Source: Methylotenera sp. (GTDB lineage: Bacteria; Pseudomonadota; Gammaproteobacteria; Burkholderiales; Methylophilaceae). From it: a stretch of 64,000 nt of DNA. Positions 40,717-49,722 of the stretch are shown in pieces. The notes under the pieces were generated by a model that did no database searches, was not told the origin of the DNA, and saw nothing but the letters and a program-made list of their open reading frames with translations. Position 1 is the first letter of the stretch. Each line of letters opens with the position of its first letter. Location of the stretch: positions 1-64,000 of the forward strand of contig JACMNB010000025.1 of NCBI GenBank assembly GCA_014378845.1, in the 5' to 3' direction. Made by a program: the position numbers and the translations under genes.

Positions 40717-41697
40717 CTACCATTTAATATTTTTGCGAATCTTATAACGTAAATAAATTGCTGTGCCGTTCATTAGTAATGTCACCACAATAATCAGTGC
40801 GCCTGTGGCCGCAGCGTTAATATGAAAGGCATGGTCAGGCCGCGATAACCAGTTGAACATTTGAATTGGCAGCACCGTAAAGCCCGAGCTTAACCACTCA
40901 AAACTAATAAAAGGTGGCGCACTTGTAACAGGTGAAGGCGGCAAGAACGAAATAAAGGTGAGCGCGCCAATGGTGATAATGGGCGCTGTTTCACCCAGTG
41001 CGCGCGCCATACCAATAATGACACCCGTTAAAATACCCCCGTAAGAATATTTAAGCACATGGTCATACACCACTTGCCATTTGGTTGCACCCACTGCATA
41101 AGCCGCCTCACGAATCGCAACAGGAATAGCGCGGATGGATTCACGTGTAGAGACAATCACAATTGGCAGTATCAATAAGCCCAAAGTTAAGCCAGCAGTC
41201 AGAATACTTTGTCCTAAATCTAAAATATAGACAAACAATCCAAGCGCTAGCAAGCCATATACAATTGAAGGCACACCAGCCAAATTAGAAACATTAATTT
41301 CGATTAAATCGGCAAACCAGTTTTTAGGGGCATATTCTTCTAAGTACAAGCCTGCTGCAACACCCATCGGTACAGCCACTAAAAAAGTGACCAGCATCAC
41401 CAAAGCAGACCCTACCCATGCTGATAGCAAGCCTGCACTTGCAGCGCGACGTGAGGGGTAGCTGGTTAAAAAGTCTAATGTAAATTTCTGATGACCGTCC
41501 ATTACTAAATCGGTAAACAGTGTCAATAGTGTAAGCAGTGCCAGCATTAAGGCTAGCAAGCCAATTAAAGAAAAAATATAATCGTTCAGTTTATGACGTT
41601 TAATCATGGCGCGCACGGCGTCAAGATTCTCAAGTACGGCTGCTTTTGTATTGGTGGTTTCAGGTGTCATATTACCGCTCATATTAGTAATGCTCAC
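40717..41697 (-). CDS. pstA: phosphate ABC transporter permease PstA
   Basis: Permease 3' of pstC: NLAGVPSIVYGLLALGLFV, ESIRAIPVAIREAAYAVGATKWQVVYDHVL. Confidence 0.95.
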   Translation of the reverse strand: MSITNMSGNMTPETTNTKAAVLENLDAVRAMIKRHKLNDYIFSLIGLLALMLALLTLLTLFTDLVMDGHQKFTLDFLTSYPSRRAASAGLLSAWVGSALVMLVTFLVAVPMGVAAGLYLEEYAPKNWFADLIEINVSNLAGVPSIVYGLLALGLFVYILDLGQSILTAGLTLGLLILPIVIVSTRESIRAIPVAIREAAYAVGATKWQVVYDHVLKYSYGGILTGVIIGMARALGETAPIITIGALTFISFLPPSPVTSAPPFISFEWLSSGFTVLPIQMFNWLSRPDHAFHINAAATGALIIVVTLLMNGTAIYLRYKIRKNIKW

Positions 41698-42646
41698 GAT
41701 AGCGTTTGCGCACCATGTGGCCCAGAATGTTGAAACATAACGTCATGACCATCAGCACAAGACCAGCCGCAAAAATGCTTTGGTAACCAATGCTACCTTG
41801 TGGCAAATCACCCATCGCTACTTGCACAATATAAGCGGTAATCGTTGCTGCGCCTTCCATTGGGTTAAAGCTAACAATTGGCTGCTGGCCTGCTGCAACA
41901 GCCACTACCATGGTCTCGCCCACAGCGCGTGAAATGCCTAAGATATAAGCCGCAACAATGCCTGAAACGGCGGCGGGTGTAACCACGCGAAGCGCCGTTT
42001 GAAAGCGCGTTGCGCCCATGGCATAGCTACCTTCACGCATGCTCATTGGCACGGCGCGCATGGCATCTTCAGATACAGATGCAATATAAGGCACAATCAT
42101 AATGCCCATCACAATGCCTGCACTTAACATGTTAAAGCCTGGCAATTCTGGGAATATTTTTTGTAAAAGCGGTGTTAAAAACAGTAAAGCAAAATAGCCA
42201 AATACAATCGTAGGCACGCCCACAAGCAGCTCTAGTATTGGTTTTACAATTTCACGTGTTTTGTGGCTGGCAAATTCTGATAAGTAAATCGCAGCGATAG
42301 TGCCGATGGGAATCGCTACCGCCAGCGCAACGGCTGATGTAGTAAGTGTGCCAGAAACCAGTGGCAATATGCCGTAATGCGCGTCGTCAAATAGTGGTGT
42401 CCATTGCGTGTCGGTAAAAAAATCTACAACAGAAACGGTTTTGAAAAAACTTAAGGATTCGTAAAGCAAAATGGCCACAATTGAGAGCGTGGTTGCCACT
42501 GCAGATAAAGCGGCCAGCATCAAAATAAATTCAATGATGCGCTCTTTAATATTGCGACTCACATTTTTAGCGAGTCTAGCACTAATCGTTAAATTAGCAG
42601 GCTGGTTGAGTGCTTTATTCGCCATATTGGGTGCAACTGTATTCAT
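41684..42646 (-). CDS. pstC: phosphate ABC transporter permease PstC
   Basis: LLVGVPTIVFGYFALLFLTP, AVPMSMREGSYAMGATRFQTALRVV, 5' of pstA. Confidence 0.95.
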   Translation of the reverse strand: MNTVAPNMANKALNQPANLTISARLAKNVSRNIKERIIEFILMLAALSAVATTLSIVAILLYESLSFFKTVSVVDFFTDTQWTPLFDDAHYGILPLVSGTLTTSAVALAVAIPIGTIAAIYLSEFASHKTREIVKPILELLVGVPTIVFGYFALLFLTPLLQKIFPELPGFNMLSAGIVMGIMIVPYIASVSEDAMRAVPMSMREGSYAMGATRFQTALRVVTPAAVSGIVAAYILGISRAVGETMVVAVAAGQQPIVSFNPMEGAATITAYIVQVAMGDLPQGSIGYQSIFAAGLVLMVMTLCFNILGHMVRKRYREHY

Positions 42647-42755
42647 ATTGATGACAATTCTCTAATTGTAGCTGAAGTGCAAGTATTCATGAACTTACCT
42701 AGTAAAAAAATAACTGAGGTCTACACGCAGTAGCGGCACAACAAAAAAAGCGCGC

Positions 42756-42786
42756 AAAAAAAGGAGCAGATAATCCGCTCCTTTTT
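42756..42786 (-). terminator. terminator/attenuator hairpin between pstS and pstC
   Basis: Minus strand ggagc-ggattatct-gctcc followed by ttttttt. Confidence 0.75.
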
Positions 42787-42798
42787 AGCAATACTTAT

Positions 42799-43788
42799 CT
42801 ATTTAATACGACCTAGTAAATCTACAATTTTAACACCTACTTCTGGCGTACCATTAAAGCCTGTACCTGGCTTCATTTTTTTGAAGTGCGCTTTAACCGC
42901 AGTGTAATCTTCGGTTGGTAGTGCAACGTATTTCACTTCAGTTACTAGTTTAGGCGCATTGTCTAGATAGAAGTTTACAAACGCTTTAACTTCTGGCTTA
43001 AACGCAGCCGCGGTTGCGTTTACATAAATAAACAAAGGGCGCGATAGCGGTTGATAAGTGCCGTCTTTAATTGACTCTGGTGAAGGCATTACCGCAGGTG
43101 CGCCTGCTTTGGCTGAGATAGGTAAAGCACGTAGCTTGTCTTTGTTCTCTTCATAATAAGCATAACCAAAATACGCCATGCCGCCTTTATTGCCCGATAC
43201 GCCTTGCACTAACACGTTGTCATCTTCTGACGGTGTGTAATCAGTACGGCTAGCACCTTTTTTGCCGTTAATGGCTTCAGTAAAGTAGTCAAACGTACCT
43301 GATGCAGTACCTGGGCCGTATAAGCCGATTTTTTGGTCTGGGTAAGCTGGGTTCAAATCTTTCCAGTTTTTCACGCTAGAAGAATTCCAGATTTTTTTCA
43401 AATCATCAGCTGAAATGCTTTTAATCCAATCATTTTTACCGTTTACCACAACAGTAATGCCGTCGTAAGCAATCGGTAACTCAATGTATTGAATACCCGC
43501 TTCTTTACAAGCGTCGATTTCTTTTGTACTGATAGGACGCGATGCATCGGCAATATCCGTCTCGCCACGGCAGAACTTTTTAAAGCCGCCGCCAGTGCCA
43601 GATTCGCCCACTGTTACTTTTACTTTTTGTACTTTTTGAAACTCTTCAGCCATCGCTTCAGTAATTGGGTAAACCGTGCTAGAGCCATCAATTTTGATGA
43701 TTTTATCCGCCGCTAAAGCAGCGTGAATGTTGAATGTAGAGGCTAAAATAGCCGCGATTGATAATGATTTAACAAACTTAGTTTGCAT
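42799..43788 (-). CDS. pstS: phosphate ABC transporter substrate-binding protein PstS
   Basis: Signal peptide; [47 protein letters not shown]. Confidence 0.95.
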   Translation of the reverse strand: MQTKFVKSLSIAAILASTFNIHAALAADKIIKIDGSSTVYPITEAMAEEFQKVQKVKVTVGESGTGGGFKKFCRGETDIADASRPISTKEIDACKEAGIQYIELPIAYDGITVVVNGKNDWIKSISADDLKKIWNSSSVKNWKDLNPAYPDQKIGLYGPGTASGTFDYFTEAINGKKGASRTDYTPSEDDNVLVQGVSGNKGGMAYFGYAYYEENKDKLRALPISAKAGAPAVMPSPESIKDGTYQPLSRPLFIYVNATAAAFKPEVKAFVNFYLDNAPKLVTEVKYVALPTEDYTAVKAHFKKMKPGTGFNGTPEVGVKIVDLLGRIK

Positions 43789-43907
43789 TAATATCTCCAT
43801 AAAAATAAATAACTCCTGTTTTACCTACAACATTATTGTAGTAGACACATTAACGTTGAAATGTGATTGTTGCCTACAAGAATTAATGAAGATTGTATAA
43901 ATTTTTT

Positions 43908-43925
43908 GTGACAGAATTGTGACAA
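43908..43925 (-). promoter_or_regulatory. Pho box upstream of pstS
   Basis: Minus strand TTGTCAC-AATT-CTGTCAC; TATACA -10-like about 9 bp downstream. Confidence 0.8.
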
Positions 43926-44019
43926 AATCAAGATTGGCATAAAACAAATTTCATTCAGATTTAGCCAGTTATAATTACAATTTTACATAAATATTGTTAG
44001 TTTTAGGATAAACTTAAAC

Positions 44020-44673
44020 ATGTACAAAGTTTTGTCAGAGCTTGCAGGTACGTCTCTATTGTTAGCAATCGTTACTGGATCTGGCATCATGGGTGAAACA
44101 TTAGGCGCGGGCAATGCGGGGGTGGCTTTGCTAGGCAATAGTATTGCCACTGGTTGTGGTTTGTATGTGTTAATTACCTTACTTGGGCCAATCTCTGGCG
44201 CGCACTTTAACCCAGTTGTTAGTATTATGATGTGGCAAAATGACACATTGAGTACCCGTGCGCTTGCTAGCTATATTTTGGCCCAAATCACTGGCGCAAT
44301 CGCTGGTGTTTGGTTGACGCATATTTTGTTTAACTTGCCCATTCTTCAAGCTTCTACTAAGCCTAGGCAAGGCGTAGGCATTTGGATTAGCGAGTTTGTA
44401 TCAACACTCATTTTGCTTTTTGTGATTCGCTTAGGAATGCAATATTCGAAAGAGAAAATTGCTATGCTAGTAGCCATGACGGTGACAGCAGGTTATTGGT
44501 TTACTTCGTCTACTTTTTTCGCTAACCCAGCTGTTACGCTTGCTAGAAGCTTAACCAATACCTTTGTCGGCATTGCGCCAATTTATATTATCAGTTTTGT
44601 CAGTGCGCAATTGTTGGCGGTGTTATTGGTTTGTACGGTTTTAACTATTTCAAAATCTAAAAAAAATATCTAA
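44020..44673 (+). CDS. MIP family aquaporin (AqpS-like)
   Basis: GPISGAHFNPVVSIMMW and FFANPAVTLARSL loops (NPV/NPA); followed by an ArsC-like gene. Confidence 0.88.
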   Translation: MYKVLSELAGTSLLLAIVTGSGIMGETLGAGNAGVALLGNSIATGCGLYVLITLLGPISGAHFNPVVSIMMWQNDTLSTRALASYILAQITGAIAGVWLTHILFNLPILQASTKPRQGVGIWISEFVSTLILLFVIRLGMQYSKEKIAMLVAMTVTAGYWFTSSTFFANPAVTLARSLTNTFVGIAPIYIISFVSAQLLAVLLVCTVLTISKSKKNI

Positions 44674-44691
44674 AAAAATCGTTTGGAATAA

Positions 44692-45168
44692 TTGATGAAT
44701 ATCTTATTTTTATGCACTGGTAATTCTTGCCGCTCTATTTTGGCTGAGGCAACTTTTAATCATTTAGCACCTTCCAAAATGCATGCTATAAGTGCAGGCA
44801 GCCAGCCGACAGGCGAAGTAAATCCGCGCTCGATTGCTTTATTAAAAAGTAAAGACATTGCAACCGATGGCTACTTTAGTAAATCTTGGGATAACCTGCC
44901 TTTAGTGCCAGATATTGTGATTACGGTTTGCGGCAATGCGGCTGGCGAGACCTGCCCAGCTTATTTAGGTAAAGTAATTCGCGTACATTGGGGCGTAGAT
45001 GACCCCGCTAAAGCAACCGGTACGGAAGAAGAGATCAATGCGAGCTTTGAAAAGGCCTACCAACTTTTGCGTAAACGAATCGAAGCATTTTTAGCATTGC
45101 CCGCGCACGTATTTAATAATCCAAGCGAATTGCAAGTGCAGCTAAATCATATTGGCATCCTAAATTAA
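44692..45168 (+). CDS. thioredoxin-coupled-type arsenate reductase ArsC (LMW phosphatase fold)
   Basis: NILFLCTGNSCRSILAEA (CX5R), TVCGNAAGETCPAYLGKVIRVHWGVDDPAKATGTEEE. Confidence 0.88.
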   Translation: MMNILFLCTGNSCRSILAEATFNHLAPSKMHAISAGSQPTGEVNPRSIALLKSKDIATDGYFSKSWDNLPLVPDIVITVCGNAAGETCPAYLGKVIRVHWGVDDPAKATGTEEEINASFEKAYQLLRKRIEAFLALPAHVFNNPSELQVQLNHIGILN

Positions 45169-45241
45169 TCTTCATACATGGCTAAGCGATAGCAACTATA
45201 GCTTTGCGGTATAATGCTGTTTTTAGTTGGCAGCAATCATT

Positions 45242-46346
45242 ATGGAAGCCGAACAACTCAATATTATTACCAACCGCCTTGCCGATTTAAGCGAGCGTTA
45301 TATCGCGCTTCGGGGGTATCTTTGACTTTGACAACAAAAGTCAAAAACTAGAAGAAGTAAACGGCTTATTAGAAGACCCCAAAATTTGGGACAACGCTTC
45401 AAGCGCACAAAAATTAGGTAAAGAAAAACGCACGCTTGAATTAGTTGTGCTTAATTTGCAAAGCCTTGAAGCTGGCATAAAAGACAGCCAAGAGCTGTTT
45501 GAAATGGCGCGTGAAGAGAGTGACTATGACACGCTATTAAGTGTAGATGCCGACACAATAAAAATTGAAACACAAATCGCCGACATGGAATTTAAGCGCA
45601 TGTTTTCAGGTGAGTTGGACAGTGCAAACTGCTTTGTCGAGTTTCAATCAGGCAGCGGCGGCACCGAGGCGCAAGATTGGTGCAATATGTTGCTGCGCAT
45701 GTACTTGCGTTATTGCGAGCGCAAAGGCTTTAAAGTAGAAGTGCTAGAGCTGTCTGATGGCGACGTGGCAGGCATTAAAGGCGCATCCATTAAGGTGAAT
45801 GGCGATTATGCTTACGGCACGCTACGTACTGAAAACGGCGTTCATCGCTTAGTGCGAAAATCGCCATTCGATAGCAATGCCAAGCGACATACTAGCTTCG
45901 CCAGCGTGCAGATTTTCCCCGAAGTCGATGACAGCATTCAAATTGACATCAACCCTGCCGATTTGCGTATCGATACTTATCGTGCCAGCGGTGCGGGAGG
46001 CCAGCACATTAACAAAACCGATTCGGCTGTGCGTATTACGCATTTGCCAACAAACACCGTGGTGCAATGCCAAAATGACCGCAGCCAGCACCGTAATCGC
46101 GAAGAAGCGATGAATATGCTAAAGGGCGCGCTATATAATTTGGAGCTGAACAAGCGCAATGCAGACAAGCAAGCACTAGAAGATGCCAAAACTGATATCG
46201 GCTGGGGACACCAAATTCGTAGCTATGTGCTAGACCAAGGCCGCATTAAAGATTTACGCACCAATGTAGAGATAGGTAATACGCAAGGCGTGCTAGATGG
46301 CGATTTGGATCCGTTTATACAAGTGAGTTTGAAACAGGGAGTTTAA
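45242..46346 (+). CDS. prfB: peptide chain release factor 2, programmed +1 frameshift at 45320-45326
   Basis: [30 protein letters not shown]; slippery site CGGGGGTATCTTTGAC; continues [22 protein letters not shown]..; [22 protein letters not shown]. join(45242..45322,45324..46346). Confidence 0.96.
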
Positions 46347-46348
46347 GT

Positions 46349-47875
46349 GTGAGTGAACAAGATAATATGCCATTAATTGACGAAAACCACGTAATCGCCG
46401 AGCGGCGCGAAAAGCTGGCTGCTTTGCGCATTGCCACAAACGGCGTGGCTTTCCCCAATGATTTCAAGCCCTTGCATAAAGCCGATAGCCTGCAAAAACA
46501 ATATGCTGAATTAGATAAAGAAACGCTAGACCCGCAAGCCATTTCTGCCACAGTGGCGGGGCGCATGATGCTTAAACGCGTCATGGGCAAGGCCAGTTTT
46601 GCCACCATACAAGATGGCAGTGGTGAACACGCAGGTGCGCGTATTCAGCTTTACATTGCGCGTGATGAAGTGGGCGAGGATGTTTACGAAGCTTTTAAAC
46701 ATTGGGATATGGGCGACTTTTTAGGTGCCACTGGCCGCTTGTTTAAAACGCGCACAGGTGAGTTATCGATTCACGTCACCGAGCTGCGTTTGCTTGCAAA
46801 ATCGCTGCGTCCGCTGCCAGAGAAATTTCACGGTTTGCAAGACCAAGAGGTGAAATATCGTCAGCGTTATGTGGATTTAATTACCAGTGAAGAAACGCGC
46901 GCCACATTTATTGCGCGCAGTAAAGTGGTGTCGGCTATTCGCAACTTTATGATTCAAAAAGAATTTTTAGAAGTAGAAACGCCAATGCTGCACCCGATTC
47001 CTGGCGGCGCGTCGGCCAAGCCGTTTATCACGCATCACAATGCCTTAGATATGCAAATGTTTATGCGTATTGCGCCCGAGTTATATTTAAAACGCCTAGT
47101 GGTGGGCGGTTTTGAGCGCGTGTTTGAGATTAACCGCAACTTTCGCAATGAAGGCCTAAGCGTTCGCCATAATCCAGAATTCACCATGATGGAATTTTAC
47201 GCAGCGTATACCGATTACCACTGGTTAATGACCTTTACCGAGGATTGCATACGCGCTGCGGCCATTGCTGCGCGCGGCACAGCGGTGATATCTTACGATG
47301 GCAAAGAGGTTGATTTAAGCAAACCATTTGAGCGTTTAACCATTGTGGGCGCGATACAAAAATATGCCCCGCAATATGCGCTCGAACAATTAAATGATGC
47401 CAAATTTTTACGTGCCGAGATACTAAAACATGGCAGCAAACCATTCGACCATGCGGGTTTAGGTGCATTGCAATTGGCGCTGTTTGAAGAAACCGCCGAG
47501 GCGCAATTGTGGCAGCCGACTTATATTATCGATTACCCAGTAGAAGTTTCGCCGCTAGCCCGCGCCAGTGATAAAAACCCAGAAATCACCGAGCGTTTTG
47601 AGCTGTTTATCACAGGTCGAGAATTCGCAAACGGTTTTAGCGAGCTTAATGATGCCGAAGATCAAGCCGCGCGTTTTGCAGCGCAAATGAAAGCCAAAGA
47701 AGCGGGCGATGCAGAGGCCATGTATTACGATGCGGATTTTATTCGTGCGCTAGAGTATGGCATGCCGCCTGCGGGTGGCTGTGGCATTGGTATTGATAGG
47801 CTTGTGATGCTGATTACCGATTCGCCAAGCATTCGCGATGTGATTTTGTTTCCGCATATGCGCGCAGAAGCTTAG
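46349..47875 (+). CDS. lysS: lysyl-tRNA synthetase, class II
   Basis: [69 protein letters not shown]. Confidence 0.97.
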   Translation: MSEQDNMPLIDENHVIAERREKLAALRIATNGVAFPNDFKPLHKADSLQKQYAELDKETLDPQAISATVAGRMMLKRVMGKASFATIQDGSGEHAGARIQLYIARDEVGEDVYEAFKHWDMGDFLGATGRLFKTRTGELSIHVTELRLLAKSLRPLPEKFHGLQDQEVKYRQRYVDLITSEETRATFIARSKVVSAIRNFMIQKEFLEVETPMLHPIPGGASAKPFITHHNALDMQMFMRIAPELYLKRLVVGGFERVFEINRNFRNEGLSVRHNPEFTMMEFYAAYTDYHWLMTFTEDCIRAAAIAARGTAVISYDGKEVDLSKPFERLTIVGAIQKYAPQYALEQLNDAKFLRAEILKHGSKPFDHAGLGALQLALFEETAEAQLWQPTYIIDYPVEVSPLARASDKNPEITERFELFITGREFANGFSELNDAEDQAARFAAQMKAKEAGDAEAMYYDADFIRALEYGMPPAGGCGIGIDRLVMLITDSPSIRDVILFPHMRAEA

Positions 47876-47880
47876 TTTAG

Positions 47881-47956
47881 GTAGGAGCGATTTTTAAATC
47901 GCGAAGGCGGTGGCGGCCATTCAAACATTGCTTTCGCGATTTAAAAATCGCTCCTA
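47881..47956. repeat. REP-like palindrome, GTAGGAGCGA family
   Basis: gtaggagcgatttttaaatcgcgaa ... ttcgcgatttaaaaatcgctcctac. Confidence 0.85.
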
Positions 47957-47957
47957 C

Positions 47958-47987
47958 AAAAAGCCGTCTTTTTAGACGGCTTTTTTA
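47958..47987 (+). terminator. Rho-independent terminator after lysS
   Basis: aaaaagccgtctttttagacggctttttt. Confidence 0.85.
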
Positions 47988-48026
47988 TTGTTGTAAATAT
48001 GCTTCGGCTTATCTAAAAATAGTTCT

Positions 48027-48044
48027 GTGTCATCAAATTGTCAC
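48027..48044 (+). promoter_or_regulatory. Pho box upstream of the porin
   Basis: GTGTCAT-CAAA-TTGTCAC; CAAAAT -10-like 10 bp downstream. Confidence 0.7.
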
Positions 48045-48108
48045 ATAACTGCCTCAAAATTCGTCTGTTGAAATTTTTAACCAAAACGTTCTAACCGAGG
48101 ATTATGAA

Positions 48109-49638
48109 ATGAACTACAAACTAAGACAATTAGTGGCTGCAACACTAGCAGGCACGGCATTATTGGGCTTTGGCGCAAATACTTTTGCCGATACAACAGA
48201 CGATATTGTGAATGCGCTAATTGCCAAAGGCGTATTGACTGAAGAAGAAGGTGCACTTTTAATTAATGCACGTGAGCTAGAAAAAGGCACTAAAGCCAAA
48301 ACGCCTGCAACAAAATTTAAAGATGGCTTAATGTTTGAAAGTCCAGATGGCGATTTTAAAGCCAAGATTGCTGGCCGCATTCATGCTGATTATCGTATTT
48401 TTGATCATAATGATGGTGCAAACAATCCTGCACTACTGCCGGCAACAAGTATTACAAACTCAGTAGTGACGGCTAATCCAACCAATATTGGTGCTGATAC
48501 ATTTGATATTCGTCGTGCCCGTATTGGCTTTGAGGCTAAATATAAAAACTATTATGATGCAGTATTATCACTAGATATGGTTGGGGCGGCAAACAATGGT
48601 GGTAGTGCAACCAACTTGACCATTGTAGATCAGGCCTATTTAAATGTGGCTTGGTGGCAACCGGTACAATTTCGTTTTGGCGTATTTAAAGCACCAATGA
48701 CTTTGGAAAAATTAACTAGCTCTAACAATATTGATTTTATGGAGCGCTCTTTTGTTAATGCTTTAGCGCCCAATGAGCAAATTGGTGCAATGGTGCATGG
48801 TGTACCAACTACCGGGGTCACTTACCAATTGGGTGCATTCAACGGTGGCCCAACTCGTGCAGCCGAATCAGATATACGTGAAGATGGTAAAGAGTTTGTA
48901 GCACGCGCTACAGTTAACTTTGCTGAAATTATGGGTAAGAAAGAAATGATTTCACATCTAGGTGTGTCTTTTTCTGATGGCGATTTACCACAAGGTGGTG
49001 TTGGTGCTAGCGGACGTACTGAATCTCGCGGTGCGACTTTCTTTAGAGCGCCTAGTTTTCAAAATAGCCCAACAAATTTTGATAGTAGCAATCGTCAACG
49101 AATTGGTTTAGAAGGTGCGTTCGCCTACAACCAATTTAAAGCGCAAGCTGAATGGATGAAGCAGACTGATAAATTTGACACTTTGGCTAGAGGCTATAAT
49201 TTAGACACGGCTAACTGGTATTTGGAAGGTTTGTGGACGATTACTGGTGAAAAATATGCTGATGGCTACAAAAATGGTGCAATGGGTGCAATTAAACCGA
49301 CTAAAGATTTTGATCCTTCAACATTTAGTGGCGGAGCGTGGGAAGTTGGTCTACGGTATAGTCAATTTGACGCATCTGATTATAATTCGATTGGTGTTGG
49401 CCAAGGCGTTGGTAGTGCAGATACAAGCATTACAACTAAAGCCGCTGGTTTTGCAAAAGCTAAAGCTTATACGGCAGGTGTTAAATTCTTACCGAACTCT
49501 AACATGCGTTTTATGCTGAACTATGTTAAAACAGACTTTAGTGATGTGATAGGCGGCGCAACTGGCGGTGTGGTTCTTAACAATAAGCGTATCGATGATG
49601 AACAAGCAGTGCTAATGCGTGCGCAGTGGATGTTCTAA
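48109..49638 (+). CDS. OprP/OprO-like phosphate-selective porin
   Basis: Signal peptide; FKAKIAGRIHADYRIFDHND, DTFDIRRARIGFEAKYKNYYDAVLSLD, C-terminal MRAQWMF. Confidence 0.88.
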   Translation: MNYKLRQLVAATLAGTALLGFGANTFADTTDDIVNALIAKGVLTEEEGALLINARELEKGTKAKTPATKFKDGLMFESPDGDFKAKIAGRIHADYRIFDHNDGANNPALLPATSITNSVVTANPTNIGADTFDIRRARIGFEAKYKNYYDAVLSLDMVGAANNGGSATNLTIVDQAYLNVAWWQPVQFRFGVFKAPMTLEKLTSSNNIDFMERSFVNALAPNEQIGAMVHGVPTTGVTYQLGAFNGGPTRAAESDIREDGKEFVARATVNFAEIMGKKEMISHLGVSFSDGDLPQGGVGASGRTESRGATFFRAPSFQNSPTNFDSSNRQRIGLEGAFAYNQFKAQAEWMKQTDKFDTLARGYNLDTANWYLEGLWTITGEKYADGYKNGAMGAIKPTKDFDPSTFSGGAWEVGLRYSQFDASDYNSIGVGQGVGSADTSITTKAAGFAKAKAYTAGVKFLPNSNMRFMLNYVKTDFSDVIGGATGGVVLNNKRIDDEQAVLMRAQWMF

Positions 49639-49672
49639 TGTAATCACCAATGCGGTTTGCAGCCGCATGTTT

Positions 49673-49701
49673 AGGCCCGCTCTTGTAGCGGGCTTTTTTA
49701 T
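49673..49701 (+). terminator. Rho-independent terminator of the porin
   Basis: ggcccgctcttgtagcgggctttttta. Confidence 0.8.
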
Positions 49702-49722
49702 TGCCACAGATAATTCCTTACG

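Noticed and set aside
43940-43980. A second Pho box directly controlling the aquaporin promoter
   Set aside because: No acceptable 7-4-7 match near the TATAAT at 43970; only the pstS-oriented box at 43908-43925 is convincing, so co-regulation remains a hypothesis.
45242-45447. Treating the prfB stop codon as a disabling frameshift
   Set aside because: The exact RF2 slippery context CTTTGAC with upstream GGGGG indicates programmed frameshifting.
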